From Clostridia bacterium (GTDB taxonomy: Bacteria > Bacillota > Clostridia > Christensenellales > Borkfalkiaceae), in contig JAFUJR010000030.1 of assembly GCA_017468085.1 (NCBI GenBank), positions 62,001-126,000 of the forward strand: a stretch of 64,000 bases of DNA. Direction: 5' to 3'. A program made the position numbers and the translations under genes. Below the pieces are notes generated by a model. That model made no database searches. It saw nothing but the letters and a program-made list of their open reading frames with translations, and had not been told where the DNA came from. Positions within the stretch are counted from its first letter, which is position 1. The number at the start of each line of letters is the position of its first letter. This document shows positions 7,717 to 16,045 of this stretch, piece after piece.

Positions 7717-9045
7717 TTACGCCTTTTTACCTTTGCGCTTACGGATTTCCTTAACCTCGTTTTCGTACCCGTTATCACTTGGAATATAATAAATTTTATC
7801 CTTGAGTGAATCGGGCAGATATTGCTGTTCAACGTACCCGCCGTAAGCATGCGGATATTTATACTGCTGCCCTTTTGCCTTATCCTCGGGGCTTGCCTTA
7901 GACGTATCCTTTAAATGGGGAGGCACGTTGTCGTCGCGCGTATCTCTCGCGTCCGCAACCGCCGCATACATCGCCTCCACGACGGAGTTGCTCTTTTCCG
8001 CCTCGCAAACGTAAATAATGGCTTGCGCCAACGGAATACGCGCCTCGGGATAACCGATTTTTTCCAATGCGTACATTGCCGACGTAGCAATTTGCAATGC
8101 GCGCGGGTCTGCCATACCCACGTCCTCCGCCGAATGCACGACCAGCCGACGGGCAACGAGCATAGGATCGCAACCGCCCTCGATTAAGCGCATGGCATAG
8201 TATAACGCCGCGTTTGCGTCGCTACCGCGCAAGGACTTGCAAAACGCCGACAGGAAGTCGTAATAAGTACTTTCGTTGTACGACAACGCTTTGCGTTGAA
8301 TGGATTGCTCCGCGTCGGCAAGCGTAACGTGTACGTTCCCGTTGCCGTCGGGCGAGGTGGTCAAAGCCGCCAATTCAAGGGCATTGTACGCCGAACGTAA
8401 ATCTCCCGCCGCCATTACGGCGATATGCTCGATTGCTTCGTCGTCTACTTGAATATTTTGTCTGCCCAATCCCTTATGACGGTTTTTTACCGCCGCCTTC
8501 AACGCGCCGATAATATCCTCGTTGGAAAGGTGCTTAAACTCAAACACCCGACAGCGGGACACGATAGCCGGCGTCATAGAAGCGTACGGATTTTCCGTCG
8601 TCGAGCCAATGAAAATAATCGTGCCTTGTTCGATTGCGGGCAAAAGGGAATCGCTCTGCGTTTTGTTAAAGCGGTGGCACTCGTCCAACAAAAGGTAAGT
8701 GCGCTTGTTAAAAAGTTTTAAATTGTCGCGCGCCTGCTCCACCGCCTTTTTGACGTCCGCGACGCCTGCGTTTACAGCGTTGAGCTTGATAAACTCCCCG
8801 TTCGTGCGCAATGCGATAATGTTCGCCAAAGTCGTTTTTCCGCAACCGGGCGGGCCCCAAAAAATACAGCTCCCCAGCCTATCCGTCGCGATTGCGCGGC
8901 GTAAAAGCGAGCCTTCCGCAACGATGTGCTTCTGCCCGATAAATTCATCCAGCGAATTGGCGCGCATACGTTCTGCAAGCGGTTTCGCCGTTTCTTCATT
9001 TCTGTTAAAATCGAATAAATCCATACTCTTTTTCCGTTTAGTCAT
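7717..9045 (-). CDS. rarA: Replication-associated recombination protein RarA (MgsA/WRNIP1 family AAA+ ATPase)
   Basis: RarA acts at stalled forks and single-strand gaps. The 442-aa protein has a Walker A motif GPPGCGKTT, a Walker B motif LLLDECHRF, the sensor GSTTENPYASM and the C-terminal tetramerisation region (GGCDPMLVARRLVVHSAEDVG; HAYGGYVEQQYLPD). N-terminal SLDEFIGQKHIV is the usual clamp-loader-like start. MDLFDF at residue 8 is an alternative start. It overlaps the upstream patatin gene by 8 nt. Confidence 0.95.
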   Translation of the reverse strand: MTKRKKSMDLFDFNRNEETAKPLAERMRANSLDEFIGQKHIVAEGSLLRRAIATDRLGSCIFWGPPGCGKTTLANIIALRTNGEFIKLNAVNAGVADVKKAVEQARDNLKLFNKRTYLLLDECHRFNKTQSDSLLPAIEQGTIIFIGSTTENPYASMTPAIVSRCRVFEFKHLSNEDIIGALKAAVKNRHKGLGRQNIQVDDEAIEHIAVMAAGDLRSAYNALELAALTTSPDGNGNVHVTLADAEQSIQRKALSYNESTYYDFLSAFCKSLRGSDANAALYYAMRLIEGGCDPMLVARRLVVHSAEDVGMADPRALQIATSAMYALEKIGYPEARIPLAQAIIYVCEAEKSNSVVEAMYAAVADARDTRDDNVPPHLKDTSKASPEDKAKGQQYKYPHAYGGYVEQQYLPDSLKDKIYYIPSDNGYENEVKEIRKRKGKKA

Positions 9046-9868
9046 TCACTCTCGTGCCCGTGTGTTTTTGTTTCGTGCTTCTATGCGGACGTTTAAGCGC
9101 CTTTCTGATGTCGTTCGCTTTCAGCTTGCCAAGCTCGTACCCTTTTTCGTAGGCGAACCGAATGGGCTTTAAGTCGTATTGGCTCATATTGCCAAGCTCG
9201 GGTTCTAACCAGAAATCAATGATATCCTCAAAATCTTCTTTGCGGCGCGCCGTGCGGTAATTGTCCATAATGTCAATTGTTTCAATCAACATTTTCAAAA
9301 CGTTCGGCGCGTCCTCGCTTGCGTCGCGATGTCCGAGCACGTCTACGCCCACGACGACGTCCGCCCCCATTTGCTTGACCTGCGAAACGGGAACGCGCTC
9401 TAAAATGCCCCCGTCTATCAATCGCATTCCGTTCTTTTCTAAAGGACTGAACACAACGGGAATACTCGCCGACGCCACCACCGCGTCTATCAAACTCCCC
9501 GAAGAAAATTCGATAAGTTGTTGCGAAATCATATCTACGGCGTAACAGCGGAAAGGGATTTTTAAATCCTCAAACTTAATGTCGCCGATATATTTGATAA
9601 GCAGTTCACGGATTTTTTTTGTACCGGAAACGCCGCTCCGCTTGCCCGTAAGCGCGAGGATATCCAAAAGGCGCAGATTAAACGCCGCCGTTTTAATTTC
9701 TTCTATCGTCAAGCCAGCCGCGTAAGCCGCGCCGACTACCGCGCCCATCGAACTGCCCGTGATGAAGTCGGGTTTTACCCCCACCTCTTCCAATGCACGT
9801 AAAAAACCAATATGCGCCACACCTCGGCTACCGCCGGAACCCAATGCCAAACCAAGCGTTTTTTTCAA
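9038..9868 (-). CDS. Patatin-like phospholipase (RssA/YlbK type)
   Basis: A 276-aa cytosolic lipid acyl hydrolase candidate with a Ser-Asp dyad. The oxyanion-hole motif is GSGGSRGVAHIGFLRAL near the N-terminus. The nucleophile elbow is GSSMGAVVGAAYA (Ser about 41). The catalytic Asp lies in the DGG motif (LIDGGILERVPV). The start codon is TTG, supported by a GAGGGG sequence at suitable spacing and by the family N-terminus MKKTLGLALGSGGSRG. The C-terminal basic tail overlaps rarA. The natural substrate is unknown. Confidence 0.9.
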   Translation of the reverse strand: MKKTLGLALGSGGSRGVAHIGFLRALEEVGVKPDFITGSSMGAVVGAAYAAGLTIEEIKTAAFNLRLLDILALTGKRSGVSGTKKIRELLIKYIGDIKFEDLKIPFRCYAVDMISQQLIEFSSGSLIDAVVASASIPVVFSPLEKNGMRLIDGGILERVPVSQVKQMGADVVVGVDVLGHRDASEDAPNVLKMLIETIDIMDNYRTARRKEDFEDIIDFWLEPELGNMSQYDLKPIRFAYEKGYELGKLKANDIRKALKRPHRSTKQKHTGTRVND

Positions 9869-9935
9869 TTTCTTCCCCTCTCTTCACTATCTTTATGAAA
9901 AAAATTATGTATGCCGCACACAAAAAAATTATTTT

Positions 9936-10793
9936 TTACTCCGTTTTGGCATATGCGCCGAGGAGTTTGCACTCCAATGCGTCGCCACGGATCGCCGAAA
10001 GCATTTTTTGCGTTTCTTCACTTGCCACGTTGCATTCCGCCTCGATAAAGAAGCGGTATTCGCCCGGTCTGTCCTTGACGGGACGGCTTTCAATTTTCGT
10101 CAAATTGACGCCGTAGCTTGCAATCACTTCCAAAAGCCCCAAAAGCCCGCCGGGACGGTGCGGCCCTACAAGCGAGAAGAACAGCTTTTCCCCATTTTGG
10201 GGCAGATTATTTTCCCCTTTTTTGATTAAAAGGAATTGCGTAAAGTTGTTCGGCTCATCCGAAATACTCGTTTTTCCAAGCACGAAACCGCCGCGTAAAT
10301 TTTCGGTGTGCGCCCCCGCTATCGCCGCACTCTTACCCGTTTCGTCCTCCATAGCGCGCGCAATACCAAAACCCGTAGATTCCGTTTCGCGCAACGCTGC
10401 AAAGGGCATTTCTCTGCTTAAAAAGCCCGCGCATTGGTCGAGCGCTTGACGGTGAGAATATACTCTGCCGATTTGCGAAAGAGGGGTACCCTCCTTATAA
10501 ATCAGTCTGTGCTCGATACGAACGATCAATTCTTTGACTGCATAAAGATTGGAAGCGGCTTGCAACAAATCGAGATTTTGCGAAACGCCCCCTTGCAAAC
10601 TGTTTTCAATGGGAATCGCCGCCGCGTCCACTCTGCCGTTTTCTACCGCGGAAAGCACCTCGGGAAAATTGCGGAACGGCACGCATTCGTCCCAATTGAC
10701 CGTGGACTGCGCGCCCGTAGATTCTGCTTTTAAAAATTCTTTTGCCGCGAGGTGAGAATAGCTCCCCTCCGGCCCTAAAAATGCAATTTTCAT
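9936..10793 (-). CDS. pheA: Prephenate dehydratase
   Basis: Converts prephenate to phenylpyruvate, the committed step to phenylalanine. The start at MKIAFLGPEGSYSHLAA is preferred over an upstream frame extension because GAGGT precedes it. Dehydratase motifs: VDAAAIPIENSLQGGV, ESTGFGIARAM and NNFTQFLLI. A C-terminal ACT domain (FFSLVGPHRPGGLLGLLEVIASYGVNLTKIESRP) should give feedback inhibition by Phe. No chorismate mutase domain is fused. It is the next gene after aroF, with a 264-nt gap. Confidence 0.95.
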   Translation of the reverse strand: MKIAFLGPEGSYSHLAAKEFLKAESTGAQSTVNWDECVPFRNFPEVLSAVENGRVDAAAIPIENSLQGGVSQNLDLLQAASNLYAVKELIVRIEHRLIYKEGTPLSQIGRVYSHRQALDQCAGFLSREMPFAALRETESTGFGIARAMEDETGKSAAIAGAHTENLRGGFVLGKTSISDEPNNFTQFLLIKKGENNLPQNGEKLFFSLVGPHRPGGLLGLLEVIASYGVNLTKIESRPVKDRPGEYRFFIEAECNVASEETQKMLSAIRGDALECKLLGAYAKTE

Positions 10794-11057
10794 ATTTTTT
10801 ACCTCAAAAATAATCAATAGTTTCGTTTAATTTTGTTTCGTTCAAGATCGTAAGTTTGTGTAAATGTTGAATGCTGAGTGCGGAATGCGCAATTATAGCT
10901 AAAATTTTTACGCTCGCCCGTTCAAGGACGGAAAAACGGTGGAGAAGGGTTGCAGATTCGCGTAAAATACGGGTTCTGCCCGCAGGGAGTTTACTGGGCG
11001 TAAATGACTAAGGGCAGGTTCCGTTTTTGCGATGAAGGTGCGCCCTTATACGCCGTC
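10794..11057. other. Intergenic region with a diverged copy of the alr-upstream repeat
   Basis: 264 nt without a gene. It shares AATGCTGAGTGCGGAATGCG with the start of the repeat region at 15719. It also has a related CGCCCGTTCAAGGACGG segment where that region has CGCCCCGTTAAAGAACGG. A TATAAT occurs on the minus strand near 10896-10901 without a convincing -35. Otherwise nothing recognised. Confidence 0.5.
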
Positions 11058-12080
11058 TTAGACTTGGGAAGCGAGGTCTAAGAGCAACCTCTCCGTATCC
11101 GTCCACCCGATACAAGGGTCGGTGATGGATTTGCCGAACACTTCGTCGTGTTTTTGATTGCCTTCCTCCAAGAAACTTTCAATCATAAAGCCCTTTACGA
11201 TGCGCTTGAAATCCGCGTCGAAACGGCGGTTTTGCATTACCTCCTCCGCAATACGGATTTGCTGACGGAATTGCTTTGCCGAGTTGGAGTGATTGCAGTC
11301 GATAACGATTGCAGGGTTTTCCAAATTACTGCCGCGATACATTTCTTCGAGCTTCATGACCGTTTCGTAATGGAAATTGGGCACGTCGACGCCCGCCCCG
11401 TCCACACCGCCGCGCAAAATAGCGTGTGCGTAAGGGTTGCCGTTAGAGCTAACTTGATAGTTGCGATATTTAAACACCTGCGGACTCTGCGCCGCGAAAA
11501 TAGAATTGACGAGCGCAATTATGTTTCCGCTCATCGGGTTTTTCATGCCGACGGGCGCGTCGATACCGCTCGCTACTTGGCGGTGAAGCTGGTCTTCTAC
11601 GCTCCTTGCGCCAACGGCGTGATAGGAAAGCAAATCTTCCACATACGGCGTGTTTTCGGGATAGAGCATTTCGTCCGCGGACGTCAAACCCGATTCGTTG
11701 ATTGCCGCAAGGTGCAAGGCGCGAATACTGCGAATTCCGCGTGCGATATCCGCCGCCCCTTCGGGGTCGGGCTGTAAAAACATACCCTTATAGCCAACGC
11801 CCTTGGTGCGGGGTTTGTTCGTGTAAATGCGAGGCACGATAACCAGTTTTTCCTTTACCTGCTCGTTTAATTTACCCAAACGGGAAATATATTCGAGCGT
11901 AGGAGCCGGCTCGTGCGCGGAACAAGGTCCGACGACGACGAGCATTTTTTCGCTTCTGCCTGCGATAACGTCGCGGATTTCCTTATCGCGCTCCGCTTTG
12001 ATTGCCTGCATTGCAGGCGTCATGGGCTTTTCCGCAATAAATTCCTCAGGCTCGGGAATAAAACATTGCTTTTCTAACAT
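11058..12080 (-). CDS. aroF: 3-deoxy-7-phosphoheptulonate (DAHP) synthase, class I alpha (AroF/G/H type)
   Basis: First enzyme of the shikimate pathway: PEP plus erythrose 4-phosphate to DAHP. The 340-aa protein shows VVGPCSAHEP, RIYTNKPRTKGVGYKG, GARSVEDQLHRQVASG, PVGMKNPMSGN, ILRGG, IDCNHSNS and SITDPCIGW, with the metal-binding Cys, His, Glu and Asp in place. This is the E. coli AroG-like subtype rather than the beta subtype common in Bacillota. The symbol is generic. It stands apart from the other aro genes (40-45 kb) but near pheA. Confidence 0.93.
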   Translation of the reverse strand: MLEKQCFIPEPEEFIAEKPMTPAMQAIKAERDKEIRDVIAGRSEKMLVVVGPCSAHEPAPTLEYISRLGKLNEQVKEKLVIVPRIYTNKPRTKGVGYKGMFLQPDPEGAADIARGIRSIRALHLAAINESGLTSADEMLYPENTPYVEDLLSYHAVGARSVEDQLHRQVASGIDAPVGMKNPMSGNIIALVNSIFAAQSPQVFKYRNYQVSSNGNPYAHAILRGGVDGAGVDVPNFHYETVMKLEEMYRGSNLENPAIVIDCNHSNSAKQFRQQIRIAEEVMQNRRFDADFKRIVKGFMIESFLEEGNQKHDEVFGKSITDPCIGWTDTERLLLDLASQV

Positions 12081-12108
12081 AATCGTTCTCCTTATATTCT
12101 CTCAATAA

Positions 12109-12594
12109 TCATTTTTTGTTTTGTATAAAACGTAACACTTCTTCGCTGACGTATTCGTCAAACGGCGTGCCGAATTTTAAACTGTTGCGCACCATAGACG
12201 AGCTGACGTGCAACAATTCTTGCCGACAAGGCAAATACACCGCAATCAAGTCCTTGTCCAACTTCTTGCTCGCATAAAAATTCGCGTTTTCAAAATCCAA
12301 ATCCGTGCCGTTGCGAATACCGCGCACGTAAATTTTCGTATTCTCTTTTTCCAAAAGCTCGGCAACCGTCCCTTCAAAACAAAGGGTGCGAACGCGCGGC
12401 TCGTTTGCATACTCTAAACGGAGCATTTCCAGTCGTTCTTCCACGGTAAAACAAGGGTTTTTGGACGGATTGACGAGCACGGCAAGCACCACCTCGTCAA
12501 ACATTTGCAAGCAGTCCTGCACCACCGCCCTATGCCCGAGCGTAGGCGGGTCAAAGGAGCCTGCAAATACGCATTTCTTCTTTGTGTTTTCCAT
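12109..12594 (-). CDS. coaD: Phosphopantetheine adenylyltransferase
   Basis: Penultimate step of coenzyme A synthesis: transfers AMP from ATP to 4'-phosphopantetheine. The 161-aa protein has the nucleotidyltransferase signature GSFDPPTLGHRAVVQD, YVRGIRNGTDLDFE and the C-terminal VSSSMVRNSLKFG. Usual length. It follows rsmD by 3 nt, the standard rsmD-coaD pairing. Confidence 0.95.
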   Translation of the reverse strand: MENTKKKCVFAGSFDPPTLGHRAVVQDCLQMFDEVVLAVLVNPSKNPCFTVEERLEMLRLEYANEPRVRTLCFEGTVAELLEKENTKIYVRGIRNGTDLDFENANFYASKKLDKDLIAVYLPCRQELLHVSSSMVRNSLKFGTPFDEYVSEEVLRFIQNKK

Positions 12595-12597
12595 TGC

Positions 12598-13152
12598 TTA
12601 CCCCTCCTTTTTTATGCGGAAAAAGGTGACGTACGTCTTTCCGTACTTTCTTTCATCGTATTTTTCCAAACCGTCTACCTCGCCCTCAAAAGCGCGGTCC
12701 CGCTCGTACACGGCAATGCCGTTTTCGCTTAAAAGCCCTTTTTGCGCAATGATCTCCAACGCCTTTTTTCCGTAATCAAAACGGTAGGGCGGGTCGAGGA
12801 AAATCAAATCGAATTTGCCGCGCAACACGCTCAAACAAGAAAGATAATCGCCCTGCGTTACCTTTGCTTCCTCGCCGTTGACGGGGATCTTCAGCGCAGC
12901 CAAGTTCTTTTTGACAATCGCCAAGCTATCCTTGGAAAAGTCGTTAAAAACGACCTCTTTCGCACCGCGCGACAAGCTCTCCAACCCGAGCGAACCGCTA
13001 CCCGCAAACAAGTCTAAAACCCGCGCGCCGTACAGCTTCAACGCAAGGATATTAAACAGAGATTCCTTTGCCCTATCCGAGGTGGGACGGACGTCTTCGC
13101 CCGGAAATTCCGACAAAACTCTGCTTCTGTATTTTCCGCCGATAATCCTCAT
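12598..13152 (-). CDS. rsmD: 16S rRNA (guanine(966)-N(2))-methyltransferase RsmD
   Basis: SAM-dependent methyltransferase for m2G966 in 16S rRNA. The start MRIIGGKYRSR is chosen over one 3 codons upstream because of the GGAGT site and the family N-terminus. Motif I is VLDLFAGSGSLGLESLSRGA. The catalytic DPPY motif is FLDPPYRFDYGKK. C-terminal VYERDRAFEG and KYDERKYGKTYVTFFR are typical. 184 aa. Confidence 0.94.
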   Translation of the reverse strand: MRIIGGKYRSRVLSEFPGEDVRPTSDRAKESLFNILALKLYGARVLDLFAGSGSLGLESLSRGAKEVVFNDFSKDSLAIVKKNLAALKIPVNGEEAKVTQGDYLSCLSVLRGKFDLIFLDPPYRFDYGKKALEIIAQKGLLSENGIAVYERDRAFEGEVDGLEKYDERKYGKTYVTFFRIKKEG

Positions 13153-13184
13153 AAATCTCACTCCAAGACAGGCAATTTTTATAT

Positions 13185-13201
13185 TTCAAGGCGCACCTGC
13201 C
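13185..13201 (-). repeat. Dispersed 17-bp motif, copy 4
   Basis: Top strand TTCAAGGCGCACCTGCC, one mismatch from the majority form. Intergenic, between the membrane-protein stop and rsmD. Confidence 0.65.
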
Positions 13202-13214
13202 TATCGCATTTACC

Positions 13215-13955
13215 TTATTTGCGCTTTTTGGGCTTCGTGCCGGGCAAGCCGCCGTAGTTGATTTTCTTGGGCTTGTTTGCCAAGTCCTTAGAAGCTTGGT
13301 CCGCAATCTGTTGCTGACGGATAACCTTGTTTCTGCGCGCATAAGCGCCGATGATGTAAAATACGCCGGAAATAACGACGGGAACAAGCGCAAACGCGAT
13401 GGTGATAAAATATGAAATAGACGTGCCGTCCACGAAATTCGACGCGTAGAAAGGCAACACCGACCAACCCGAAATCAAAGTCAAAATCATCGTCGGCGCA
13501 TTCAAGCCGTTTGCGTCAATATCCGACTGCATACAACCGAACACGATACCCGTGGCGATTGTTAAAATCGCCGTGATCGCCCCGAAAGTAAACCCTTTCC
13601 AAACGCGGTATTCTTTCGCCTCTTTGTGCGAGGACATTTTGTAAGGATTGCCGTAAGCGTCCTCCGTGGAACGTTTTACGTTACCCGAAACGAGCTGCTC
13701 GTAATGGGACCCGCCGTGCGCCCAACAGATAAGCCCGTTATACGCCGCCGCCGCTACGATACAGACAATCGTCCAAATCTTGGTGGACGTTTTCCAAACC
13801 ATTTTAAATTCCGTACTTTCGGAACTCGATCTGGACATCAACATAAACATGATCAATCCCGCGCAAATATACATAAACAGCGAAGGTAAGGACGCCTTAA
13901 CGATCTCCCAGACGTATCTACCAAACCATTTAAGTTTTTTCTTTACGTTTGCCAT
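13215..13955 (-). CDS. Predicted integral membrane protein of unknown function
   Basis: 246 aa with about five hydrophobic segments: 20-40 (SLFMYICAGLIMFML), 58-75 (IWTIVCIVAAAAYNGLIC), 118-140 (TFGAITAILTIATGIVFG), 155-170, and 180-205 (ITIAFALVPVVISGVFYIIGAYA). The C-terminus is basic and cytoplasmic (KPKKINYGGLPGTKPKKRK). No family is recognised. A clear ribosome-binding site (TAGGAG) supports the start. It sits between 5-formyl-THF cyclo-ligase and rsmD, with no functional hint from neighbours. Confidence 0.8.
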   Translation of the reverse strand: MANVKKKLKWFGRYVWEIVKASLPSLFMYICAGLIMFMLMSRSSSESTEFKMVWKTSTKIWTIVCIVAAAAYNGLICWAHGGSHYEQLVSGNVKRSTEDAYGNPYKMSSHKEAKEYRVWKGFTFGAITAILTIATGIVFGCMQSDIDANGLNAPTMILTLISGWSVLPFYASNFVDGTSISYFITIAFALVPVVISGVFYIIGAYARRNKVIRQQQIADQASKDLANKPKKINYGGLPGTKPKKRK

Positions 13956-13982
13956 AAGTATATCTCCTAAATTTTTCTCTTT

Positions 13983-14612
13983 TCAGTTTTTTCTTTTGGG
14001 CGCAAGTATGCGCTTTTCCGTTACGATAAAATCCAATTGCATATCCCGCTTTTCCGACGGCACGTCGTTTTGTATTTGAAAATCGTAACAATACCCAATC
14101 CGCAACGCTTGCGGATGATTTTGCAGATACCTATCGTAATATCCGCCGCCGTACCCAAGCCGATTCCCTTGCTCGTCCACGGCAAGTAAGGGCGTGATTA
14201 CAACGTGCATTTCTGCTTGCGACGGCTCGCCGATGGGCTCTCGTATGCCGTATCGGTTGACGGAGAAATCCTCTCCGCACTCCACCGCCAAAAGTTTCCC
14301 GTTTTCTATCCTCGGCGCGTACGTCTTTGCGCCCCGTAAAGCCAAGCCTTCAACAAGCTTGTCCGTCGGCGCTTCCAAGGAGTAGGATAGGTAAGTAAAC
14401 ACGTTTAAACGCGTACCTGCCCCCTCTGTTAACAAAATTTCCTCGCTTAACGCCGCATAGAGCTTGAAGAAATTTTTAACCAAACGCTCCTCTTTTATAT
14501 CCCTGTTTTCATTTTGCGCGCGCCGCTTTTTGGCGTATTCGCGCAGTTGCCTTTTTCTTTCTTCCACCGACAAAGACGGCGTTTCGACAAATGTAAATTT
14601 ATTCGTATCCAT
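13983..14612 (-). CDS. 5-formyltetrahydrofolate cyclo-ligase
   Basis: ATP-dependent conversion of 5-formyl-THF to 5,10-methenyl-THF. The true start is MDTNKFTFVE; the frame upstream merely reads through alr. Family motifs: ERKRQLREYAKKRR (substrate-binding arginines), the glycine-rich loop GNRLGYGGGYYDRYL and the C-terminal VPSEKRDMQLDFIVTE. Residues GAGTRLNV in the middle are encoded by a copy of the dispersed 17-bp motif. 209 aa, overlapping alr by 14 nt. Confidence 0.92.
   Translation of the reverse strand: MDTNKFTFVETPSLSVEERKRQLREYAKKRRAQNENRDIKEERLVKNFFKLYAALSEEILLTEGAGTRLNVFTYLSYSLEAPTDKLVEGLALRGAKTYAPRIENGKLLAVECGEDFSVNRYGIREPIGEPSQAEMHVVITPLLAVDEQGNRLGYGGGYYDRYLQNHPQALRIGYCYDFQIQNDVPSEKRDMQLDFIVTEKRILAPKRKN
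14405..14421 (-). repeat. Dispersed 17-bp motif, copy 5 (inside 5-formyl-THF cyclo-ligase)
   Basis: Top strand TTAAACGCGTACCTGCC. Read in the gene frame as GCA GGT ACG CGT TTA AAC (A G T R L N). Confidence 0.65.
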
Positions 14613-15654
14613 ACCTAATTTCCGCCCGTCTTGTCGCCGCGCAAAGCACCTCGTAAGAAATCGTACCTGCCGCCGTCGCCTGCTCCTCTGCATTGGACAA
14701 AACGACGATTGCTTCGCCCCGCTTTTTTCTTCCGTTGACGATACACGCGTCCATGCAAAGCGCTTGGCTTTTATCGTTTGCGGAAAGCAATCCGCCTCGC
14801 TTATCCCGCAAAAAACCGTCGGCGTACCCCACGCGGAGCACGGATAAATTTTGTACTTTATCAATGCACGGAGCGCCGTAACCCGCGCCGCCGTAGCTCG
14901 CTTTTCTCGTTGCGGTAACCTTGGTTTGCACAGTCATTGCCCGTTGCAAATGCAGGTCATTCGCCGCCTTTCCCGTATCCGTCGGCGTAGGCAAATATCC
15001 GTACAACCCTAAACCTATCCGCACGCCGTCGAAAGCGAATTCTTCGCCGAGCAAACCGCCGTACGTTGCGCTGAGATGCGCAACGGCGTTTGGATAGCGC
15101 CGCTTAACGATTTGTTCCGCTCGCACAAATAAAGCGCGTTGTGCTTCTGCAACCGTTTTTGTACAAGTGTACAAATGTGAATACACGCCGCCCACTTCGA
15201 TAAAGGGATGGTTCTGCAGTAATTTACAAACCTTGCCGAGCATAGATAAGTTCATGCCGTAACGGTTCATGCCCGTGTTGACTTTGAGATGTACGCGAAT
15301 GTGCAAACGGCGTTTTTGACAGACGTCTGCGATAAGCCTTGCCGTCCACAAATCGGGCACGGTTGCCGTGAATGCGTTGACGGCGAGGGCGTAAACCTCT
15401 TTTTCGTCCATAGGCGGGGTGAATACGAGTATTTCTTTACCGCACGCCGCCAAACGAATGGCGATTGCCTCGTCGATAAGCGCCACTGCAAAGCCGTCCG
15501 CGATATTGGATAAACAAGCCGTAACCTCTTCCGCGCCGTGTCCGTAGGCGTTGGCTTTCACCACCGCAAGCAAACGGGTTTTCGTCAGCGTTTTAAAGGC
15601 TTTTGCGTTGTTTTGAATGGCCGTTAAATTAACGTTCGCTATCACTTTTTGCAT
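14599..15654 (-). CDS. alr: Alanine racemase
   Basis: PLP enzyme making D-alanine for peptidoglycan. The 351-aa protein has the PLP lysine in LLAVVKANAYGHGAEE (about K33) and the second-base tyrosine region KASYGGAGYGAPC. Also present are MNRYGMN, RIGLGLYGY and the C-terminal AGTISYEVLCAA. No clear Shine-Dalgarno precedes the ATG; the leader carries a GAACAAC/GTTGTTC hairpin and the tandem repeats. It overlaps the next gene. Confidence 0.94.
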   Translation of the reverse strand: MQKVIANVNLTAIQNNAKAFKTLTKTRLLAVVKANAYGHGAEEVTACLSNIADGFAVALIDEAIAIRLAACGKEILVFTPPMDEKEVYALAVNAFTATVPDLWTARLIADVCQKRRLHIRVHLKVNTGMNRYGMNLSMLGKVCKLLQNHPFIEVGGVYSHLYTCTKTVAEAQRALFVRAEQIVKRRYPNAVAHLSATYGGLLGEEFAFDGVRIGLGLYGYLPTPTDTGKAANDLHLQRAMTVQTKVTATRKASYGGAGYGAPCIDKVQNLSVLRVGYADGFLRDKRGGLLSANDKSQALCMDACIVNGRKKRGEAIVVLSNAEEQATAAGTISYEVLCAATRRAEIRYGYE

Positions 15655-15737
15655 ACTTTATGAGTATGCGTGGGAACAACAAAGTTGTTCACCTATAAAT
15701 GCGGAATTGCGTTCCGCAAATGCTGAGTGCGGAATGC

Positions 15738-16041
15738 GCAACGCCGTATTGCGCAAGTTTTTCCCCACGCCCCGTTAAAGAACGGGAAAACGGAGCAAGA
15801 CGCAAGCAAGACAAGGCGCACGAGGACAGCCCGAGGGCGTGTACTTAGACGTACATAACCGAGGGTTACCGCAGTGCAACGCCGTATTGCGCAGGTTTTC
15901 CCCACGCCCCGTTAAAGAACGGGAAAACGGAGCAAGACGCAAGCAAGACAAGGCGCACGAGGACAGCCCGAGGGCGTGTACTTAGACGTACATAACCGAG
16001 GGTTACCGCAGCGCAACGCCGTATTGCGCAGCGGTTTCCCC
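15738..16041. repeat. Tandem 137-138 bp repeat, about 2.2 copies
   Basis: Copy 1 runs from 15738, copy 2 from 15876 and a partial copy from 16013. Each begins GCAACGCCGTATTGCGCA. Each contains an imperfect CCCGTTAAAGAACGGG hairpin and then AAGGCGCACGAGGACAGCCC, a GTACTTAGACGTAC palindrome and GAGGGTTACCGCAG. The copies are almost identical, differing by about one indel and a few bases. The region fills most of the 391-nt gap between alr and the zinc-ribbon gene. No open reading frame of note. It looks like a recently duplicated intergenic element. Confidence 0.85.
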
Positions 16042-16045
16042 GTTT

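Noticed and set aside
14655-14675. CGTACCTGCC inside alr resembling the dispersed motif
   Set aside because: It encodes the conserved AGTISYE stretch of alanine racemase, so the match is explained by the protein; the TTCAACG half is absent.
15738-16041. Tandem repeat considered as CRISPR or rRNA spacer
   Set aside because: The unit is 137-138 bp without unique spacers, and no rRNA or cas gene is near.
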